A stretch of 39,544 nt of DNA from the NCBI GenBank assembly GCA_032718475.1, contig JAUCBJ010007292.1, positions 1 to 39,544 on the forward strand, read 5' to 3'. Below the pieces are notes generated by a model that ran no database searches, was not told the origin of the DNA, and worked only from the letters and a program-made list of their open reading frames with translations. Positions 34,599-39,544 of this stretch are shown in pieces. The stretch comes from Nemertoderma westbladi. Lineage: Eukaryota; Xenacoelomorpha; Nemertodermatida; Nemertodermatidae. The number at the start of each line of letters is the position of its first letter. Positions within the stretch are counted from its first letter, which is position 1. The position numbers and the translations under genes were made by a program.

Positions 34599-35398
34599 TA
34601 ATGGCCCGTATGCATAAAACACTTACGACACTCGACATGACGAACTACTGTAGTACCCCGTATAATTTAAAACAGGACAAATGAAAACCAGTTACAACTG
34701 GAATTCCGGAATACCTACAGTACCGGTACTTCATAATATTAAAACCACCACCACCACCACCACCTTTACGCTTTATATACTGTACAGAACATTTGTTGCT
34801 ATTGTTGCTTGTGCGAGATAAAACTCTTACTCCGACTCGAGCGCAAGATCTTTCCGAAACCACTGTCATGATCTGCAGCATATGGGGGTCATTGCCTGGT
34901 CAGAGTATGTGCCTGCTAAGACACTTATTTCGGGACATACAGTAGCAGGTAGTGGATTCATCACTAGGAAGGGAATAAATTGAATTGTTAAGATTTAAAT
35001 GTTATTTGCTGGATCCGCCCATACAGTACAAAGTAGCAAACAACCGGAGTGCGAGCTAAGTGCAGACAGAGGATTCATTAAACTGATAGCAAACACGATA
35101 TATAGCTACCGGTACCGGTAACGACACGTCACTGTATAAGCCTGTACCTGAATGCCTAGTATGAATTATGTACAGTAAATAAGATGAATGTTTACTTGTT
35201 GCCTGGCAACATTTACGATGATCGTAACTTATGGATCGTAAATAGAGTTACGATCATCGTATCTGCGATTAATCGTAAGTTACTTTATGCATACCAAAAT
35301 ACGATCGTCGTTCTTACGATCATCGTAACTCAAGTTACGATCGGAAAAAAGAAACGATCATCGTAAAATTACGATCGCTTTATGCATACGGGCCATTA
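34599..35398. mobile_element. Non-autonomous TIR element (MITE-like), about 0.8 kb
   Basis: Perfect 18-bp terminal inverted repeats, ATGGCCCGTATGCATAAA at 34601-34618 and its reverse complement at 35379-35396, flanked on both sides by TA (34599-34600 and 35397-35398). A TA duplication suggests a Tc1/mariner-type or similar cut-and-paste transposase. No transposase is encoded. A partial extra copy of the TIR (TATGCAT) lies inward near 35288. A CCA-repeat microsatellite is at 34744-34764. Confidence 0.82.
35205..35378. repeat. Cluster of ACGATCATCGT-type palindromes near the right TIR
   Basis: Repeated TTACGATGATCGTAA/ACGATCATCGTA words occur about seven times in 170 bp (for example 35213-35229, 35251-35262, 35317-35331, 35352-35365). 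They can fold into hairpins and can be paired with each other in either orientation. They may be subterminal transposase-binding repeats; this is inferred from their place only. Confidence 0.75.
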
Positions 35399-36593
35399 TG
35401 TATGTAAAATGTTAGCTTATGTTTTTTAGGGATTTTTATGGTGTTTATTTTAAGGTAGGCCTAGGCCGTGGTAGGTTGATGTTACATGTTTTCTTTATAA
35501 CAAACCAATGTGCAGTGCAATGTTACCATGAATGGATAAAAATTATCCGCCATTCATGAATCGAATTCATGAATTATTTTTTTCATTATTGTTTAATACA
35601 ATTTTAAAATAATAAGGACAGTTTTTGACAACAATTTATAATTAATGAATTATCATTATTAACGTAACGATATGCAACATTGTAATATAAATTACGTATT
35701 ACACACAGTAATAATAATATGTAATTTTTAACTGCATCTCTAAATTATAAACTATTAACGCGATCTAATATAATAATTTATAGCGTATAATAGATGGAAA
35801 TAGTTATTACTGTTTTATAATTTATTCAACATTGTGTTTTTGTTATAGACTGATACAATTTATAATTAAAGAATAAATTCTATGGATGTTGCAATATGTC
35901 AATTATTTATCAAAGTTCACTAGTAAAGCGAATGTACAGTAACTAAATATAATATAAATGTAACTAAATTATAACAATATACTTAAAGTTTCCATCCAAT
36001 GTCTACATAATAGAAGGTTGTTAATTACAAACTCATTGAACTTGAAGTTTAACTTATGAAAACGCTTCAATTCCGAAAGCGTCCGTGATAAAATAATGAG
36101 GCGTATTTTTTACTTTGACGGAAAATGTCAAGGAATTCCTTCTACAGTAACAACTGGAGTTCCATTAACTAACTCTGCGTTCAACCGAGCGACGTTAAGT
36201 GTGTGCCACACTTCCTTGCAATTCAACTATTTTTTCAGTATATTCGAATTCGCTAATGTCAGATTAACTTTCTACTAAGGTCATGTATTAAATCGTTGTA
36301 TTGATTCGAATTTCAGTCAAATACACGCATTTAACGCGTTAAATTATTATTATTAAACATTTTTTTTTTATTGATGAATTAGATAAATAATTGAAGCTAC
36401 AGTACTACCAATAATTAGAACAGAAAATACTAGTTTCAAATTTACGCCTTTCAGATGTTTTGCATCAAAATCGCATATCTCACAAAACTGGCATACACTA
36501 TCACTGCGTAGGGCCTACCTTTTTCATTGTTTGTTGATAAATATGACAATAAAATTTATTCTCAGAAGAATATCTCCAAAATAGATGTGTAGT
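35399..36593. other. AT-rich stretch without a recognised gene
   Basis: Long A/T runs and no family-like ORF. A 60-codon plus ORF at 36096-36278 has no recognisable features. Confidence 0.6.
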
Positions 36594-36684
36594 ACAATTC
36601 GGTCCCGGACAATTCCGGACAATTCGGTCCCAAAACACTAAATAAATGGGACCGAATTGTCCGGGACCGAATGGTTCGTTGTTC

Positions 36685-36796
36685 GGGACCGCATTGTCCT
36701 AGGACCGCATTGTCCTAGGACCGCATTGTCCTAGGACCTCATTGTCCTAGGACCGCATTGTCCTAGGACCTCATTGTCCTAGGACCGAATTGTCCG
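36685..36796 (+). repeat. Seven tandem copies of a self-complementary 16-bp unit
   Basis: AGGACCGCATTGTCCT and close variants (ACCTCATT, ACCGAATT) repeat with a 16-bp period. Each unit starts AGGAC and ends GTCCT, so each is a small inverted repeat and adjacent units join as CCTAGG. Confidence 0.93.
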
Positions 36797-37377
36797 GTAA
36801 TTGATTAGTGTTTTTTTTACTAGCTAGAATATCTTTAAACTTTCTAATTACTGTATTTTTTTTTATTTTTGTTAATAGTAAGTGTTCGATTCGAGAACAT
36901 TATTAAATATTATTTATTAAGGTGTAGCTAGTGTCTTTTTTACTAGCTAGCGTTTTCTTGAAATTATTATAAAAGAATTTGTAAAATCATTGATATTTCA
37001 GAATTAGGCCTAATTAGCTAAACTGTTGCTGATTATATTAAATACCAACAATATTGATGATATTATAACAGTCCCTGAATGAGATCCAGCTATTATCTAG
37101 GATAATAATTTAGGCTTCTTAACCAACCAACAACACATACAGTATACTTACGCAATATATAAAAAAAATCAGTTTTAAACATTTTAAATAGATACAACTA
37201 GCTAGTAAATAATTCACAAGCTCCATAAAAACACCATAGGTACCATAACTAATGTTAACAAAAAAAAGTAAATTTTTTTATTTTCAATAAAATACTAGCT
37301 AGGAAAAAAACACTAGCTACCATATAATTATATATATTAAGGTTCTAGAACATTCACCATTATATAGTACCAATTAA

Positions 37378-37699
37378 ATTTGGTCCCGGGCAATTCGGTC
37401 CCGGACAAATCGGTCCCGGCCAATTCGGTCCCGGACAAGTCGGTCCCGGACAATTCGGTCCCATTAATATGCATGTTTTGGGACCGAATTGACCTAGTCA
37501 GTATCCAGACAATTCGGCCCCGGACAATTCGGTCCCAGACAATTCGGTCCCATTAATATGCATGTTTTGGGACCGAATTGACCTAGTCAGTATCCAGACA
37601 ATTCGGCCCCGGACAATTCGGTCCCAGACAATTCGGTCCCAAAACACAAAATAAATGGGATTGAATTGTTCGGGACCAAATTTTCCGGGACCGAATTGT
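37378..37699. repeat. Right terminal repeat cluster of the foldback-like element
   Basis: Copies of AATTCGGTCCCGGAC with changes, including an 89-bp duplication (ATTAATATGCATGTTTTGGG at 37463 and 37552) and a short arm around AAAACACAAAATAAATGGG that mirrors the arm at 36630-36650 of the left cluster. Confidence 0.88.
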
Positions 37700-38270
37700 C
37701 CTGCTTCCCTTCAAAATATTGATAAAAGTATTGTTCAACACAATTTGCAACAATTATTTTAGAAATTGGGATTGAAAGAGAACAACGATTTACCAGTTTA
37801 AAATTAAATTGTTGTCGTTATTTCTAACACCGATAGTAGTAGAGTCTTGGGCGGCTCGGTGACAGTTGGACAGTCATGACTCATCGATGAGTCATAGCAC
37901 GTATAGGGTGTGATTGGGTGTCATTGGCGCCAGGCTGTCTGGGTGACACCTCCCAATTAGGCTAATTAGACCCTAATTGATGGGTGTCATTAATTAATTA
38001 GTACATTTAATCCCTAATAGGTGTCTTACAACTCATAATTAGGGTTTAATTGATTATTCTAATTAATCAGACCAATTAGCACTCTAACACCCAATGGGTA
38101 ATGACTAATGAGTGATGTCTAACCATTGCCTAGAGGCCTAAACGGGTGTCATAAGTGACATCTCTACCCTTTTATTTATTAATATTTATTCAATTGTATT
38201 ACTTATTTAATTTATAAATTGATATATTATCTATCTATTTTTAGAATTACAAATAAATAGTTTTTAGTAC
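37700..38270. other. Stretch without a gene; 20-bp palindrome and many TAATT motifs
   Basis: A perfect 20-bp palindrome, ATGACTCATCGATGAGTCAT, lies at 37876-37895 and contains two AP-1-type TGACTCA sites. The 130 bp from 37960 carry many ATTA/TAATT words (CTAATTAGACC, TTAATTAATTAG, TCTAATTAATC), which resemble homeodomain sites but can also be plain AT-rich DNA. Repeated GGGTGTCA words of both orientations suggest an old mobile-element remnant. Confidence 0.45.
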
Positions 38271-38278
38271 TTACTGAA

Positions 38279-38580
38279 TGACGTCATTGATGGCACCACC
38301 CCGGCTACCGCCCCACCATGGACTTTAAGCTCGCCATATTTTGCCTTAGGGTATACAGGTCCCATACTAGTAACGAATTACTCTATTGCGGCCCTCTTTC
38401 GATGACATCATCTTTGGCACCACATTGGCTACCATTGATAACATTAGGCAAGCTACTACTCGCCTCATGCGACATCAACAAAGCTGGTTCCTCTTTGGTT
38501 TAATTATAAACTACCCCCCCCCCCCTGCGCCCTGATTGGCTACTCCAATCTAGTCCCCCTCTATAACCGCCCCCGTTCAC
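38279..38580. promoter_or_regulatory. Possible promoter-like patch (CRE and inverted CCAAT boxes)
   Basis: A full CRE palindrome TGACGTCA is at 38279-38286 and a related TGACATCA at about 38402. CCAAT-type ATTGGCTA words occur at 38423 and 38536. The two halves (38279-38325 and 38400-38440) look like an imperfect duplication. A run of 12 C is at 38514-38525. No transcript start or downstream gene in the right place was identified, so this is tentative. Confidence 0.25.
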
Positions 38581-38603
38581 CGCATTCCCATTATTAAATG
38601 GTT

Positions 38604-38618
38604 AATAATTATATAATA

Positions 38619-38656
<38 letters not shown>

Positions 38657-38668
38657 TAATATAATAAT
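38604..38668. repeat. (AAT)n microsatellite
   Basis: AAT/ATAAT repeats in an AT-rich flank; they yield a Tyr-rich shadow ORF on the other strand. Confidence 0.95.
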
Positions 38669-39300
38669 TATAAATATCATAATTGTTACTATCAATAAGA
38701 ATATAGAGACATGTTTGGTCTTCTCACTTGCATGAGATTTAATTGCACCCTTTAGACATCCATTGCACAATCGGGGATCCAAAATATATATTGACCATGA
38801 CAAAAAACCGTCAGGAGTAAAATATTTCAATAACCCAATTATACACCTATATAACATATATAGGTCTACACAGTAATACACATGAATGTATTACATAGAT
38901 ATATGTATTACATATATATATATAGATACATATATTACAGCAGAGTTACGTTTTATTGTACTGTAGTACAAAAATACGGAATTCAAATAACGTAAATTAA
39001 ATATATAAATTTGATCGATTAGAAACGAAGTAAATTAATTATAAATTAAATTAAAATGTATAAATTTGTATATACTCAAATAATAGTACAGTATCATGTC
39101 TGACGATGTTTACAATAAAGGTCGCCTAAGGCCTACGACTGTACTGTATACTCTCATGGACGAACATAGTGTATGTACCTTTAACTTCAACACAAATACA
39201 ACAAACTGTGTTATACACTAACAAATACTGCTGTAAAAGTACTGGTTGGTTATACTGTACTGCGTAGGCCTACTGAGTGACTGCAATACAGAGTTGCGAA
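38669..39300. other. Stretch without a recognised gene
   Basis: AT-rich with a TATA-type microsatellite near 38915-38925. The part next to 39300 could be the 3' UTR of the ORF that ends at 39301, but no clear poly(A) signal stands out. Confidence 0.5.
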
Positions 39301-39543
39301 TTACTGAGTTTTTTTACTTCTTAGAATCTCAAGTTTCTCCCTGGCAATTGCCGTCTTAACTTTAATAAGTTCAGTCTCTGCGAGATGTTTATCCCTCTCC
39401 GCCAATAAGGCTGCAACATGCGCTGAATCAATATCAGCTTTCGTCACAGCCTTACAGCTAACGGCACTAATGGCCTGTGAAGGTCGTGTTGGGACGATTG
39501 AGATTGATGGCCGAATAATGGTAGGAGCATTATCGCTATCATG
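39301..39543 (-). CDS. C-terminal end of an ORF running off the right edge (Myb/SANT-like or transposon-associated protein?)
   Basis: The minus strand is open from the window edge to a TAA at 39303-39301, giving the last 80-81 residues. The first part is Ser/Pro/Thr-rich and acidic (DSDNAPTIIRPSISIVPTRP). The last 45 residues form a charged helix with regular Leu/Ile/Ala spacing (AALLAERDKHLAETELIKVK, then IAREKLEILRSKKTQ), a likely coiled coil. A disordered linker followed by such a helix is typical of the tail of Myb/SANT-like DNA-binding proteins related to Harbinger elements, but the diagnostic N-terminal domain is outside the window. Good codon-level coherence supports coding; the family is a guess. 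Confidence 0.6.
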   Translation of the reverse strand, partial: HDSDNAPTIIRPSISIVPTRPSQAISAVSCKAVTKADIDSAHVAALLAERDKHLAETELIKVKTAIAREKLEILRSKKTQ

Positions 39544-39544
39544 A

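Larger units (their letters stand above)
36594..37699. mobile_element. Foldback-like element with tandem-repeat termini
   Basis: Both ends consist of many copies of a 15-16 bp word, GGACAATTCGGTCCC or its inverse. The outermost bases are inverted repeats: ACAATTCGGTCCCGGA at 36594-36609 and its reverse complement, with one mismatch, at 37684-37699. Inside, 36923-36966 and about 37275-37321 form a second inverted pair around GTAGCTAGTGT. A central loop of about 300 bp is AT-rich with no ORF. Drosophila FB elements have the same design of long inverted repeats made of short tandem repeats. I see no clear target duplication. Confidence 0.7.

Noticed and set aside
34645-34881. 78-codon minus ORF with a Gly run
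   Set aside because: Created by the CCA microsatellite inside the TIR element.
38609-38881. 90-codon minus ORF ending in Tyr/Ile repeats
   Set aside because: Translation of the AAT microsatellite.
1-39544. tRNA, rRNA or snRNA genes
   Set aside because: No cloverleaf-type A/B box pair or other RNA-gene hallmark was noticed by eye; a covariance-model scan would be decisive.

Overview
This is a eukaryotic, non-coding-rich, AT-rich window dominated by repeats. The family content is animal and probably a marine invertebrate deuterostome such as an echinoderm: a BEL/Pao-type LTR retrotransposon, two non-LTR retrotransposon remnants, a spliced terminal exon of a fibrinogen-related-domain gene, and many AGGCCTA and ACCGGT motifs. 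The species guess is inference only. No bacterial gene, operon, CRISPR array, tRNA or rRNA was seen.

Layout, left to right. (1) 1-10437: a minisatellite of the 16-bp unit TACATATCGGATGTGC with frequent 5-bp inserts (TACGC or TACGA). Because 16 is not a multiple of 3 and the unit creates no stop, all three forward frames stay open for about 10 kb; the resulting giant ORFs are artefacts. (2) 10438-22266: a complete, young LTR element on the minus strand, inserted into the minisatellite. Its two 1225-bp LTRs differ at 2 positions, end in TG...CA and are flanked by a 5-bp duplication (GTGCT). It carries one long ORF (14683-18879) with BEL gag, three zinc knuckles and an aspartic protease. The reverse transcriptase/RNase H segment is deleted in frame and no integrase is recognisable, so it must move in trans. 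(3) 22267-24986: the rest of the same minisatellite. (4) 24987-26634: 5' internal region and 5' LTR of a second, diverged copy of the same family, also minus strand. It sits in a LINE ORF (26635-28530). The simplest history is LINE, then BEL insertion, then growth of the minisatellite inside that BEL copy, then insertion of the young BEL copy into the array. (5) 30330-30960: a second, L2-like LINE remnant that abuts a sister minisatellite (14-bp unit, 30961-31609). (6) 34108-34277: last coding exon of a fibrinogen-related-domain gene on the plus strand, the clearest host gene here. (7) 34599-35398: a non-autonomous TIR element (TA duplication, 18-bp perfect TIRs). (8) 36594-37699: a foldback-like element whose ends are built from short tandem repeats. 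(9) 39301-39543: C-terminal end of a minus-strand ORF that runs off the window.

Most interesting observation: the BEL family appears to be self-primed. The site directly after the 5' LTR lacks the TGG expected of a tRNA primer site. Instead it is perfectly complementary to a 12-nt segment inside the LTR. In the second, diverged copy the site and the LTR segment have both changed, at the exactly homologous LTR column, and are still complementary over 11 nt. This is the architecture known from the Tf1/sushi Ty3-Gypsy group, here with natural covariation in a BEL/Pao-type element.
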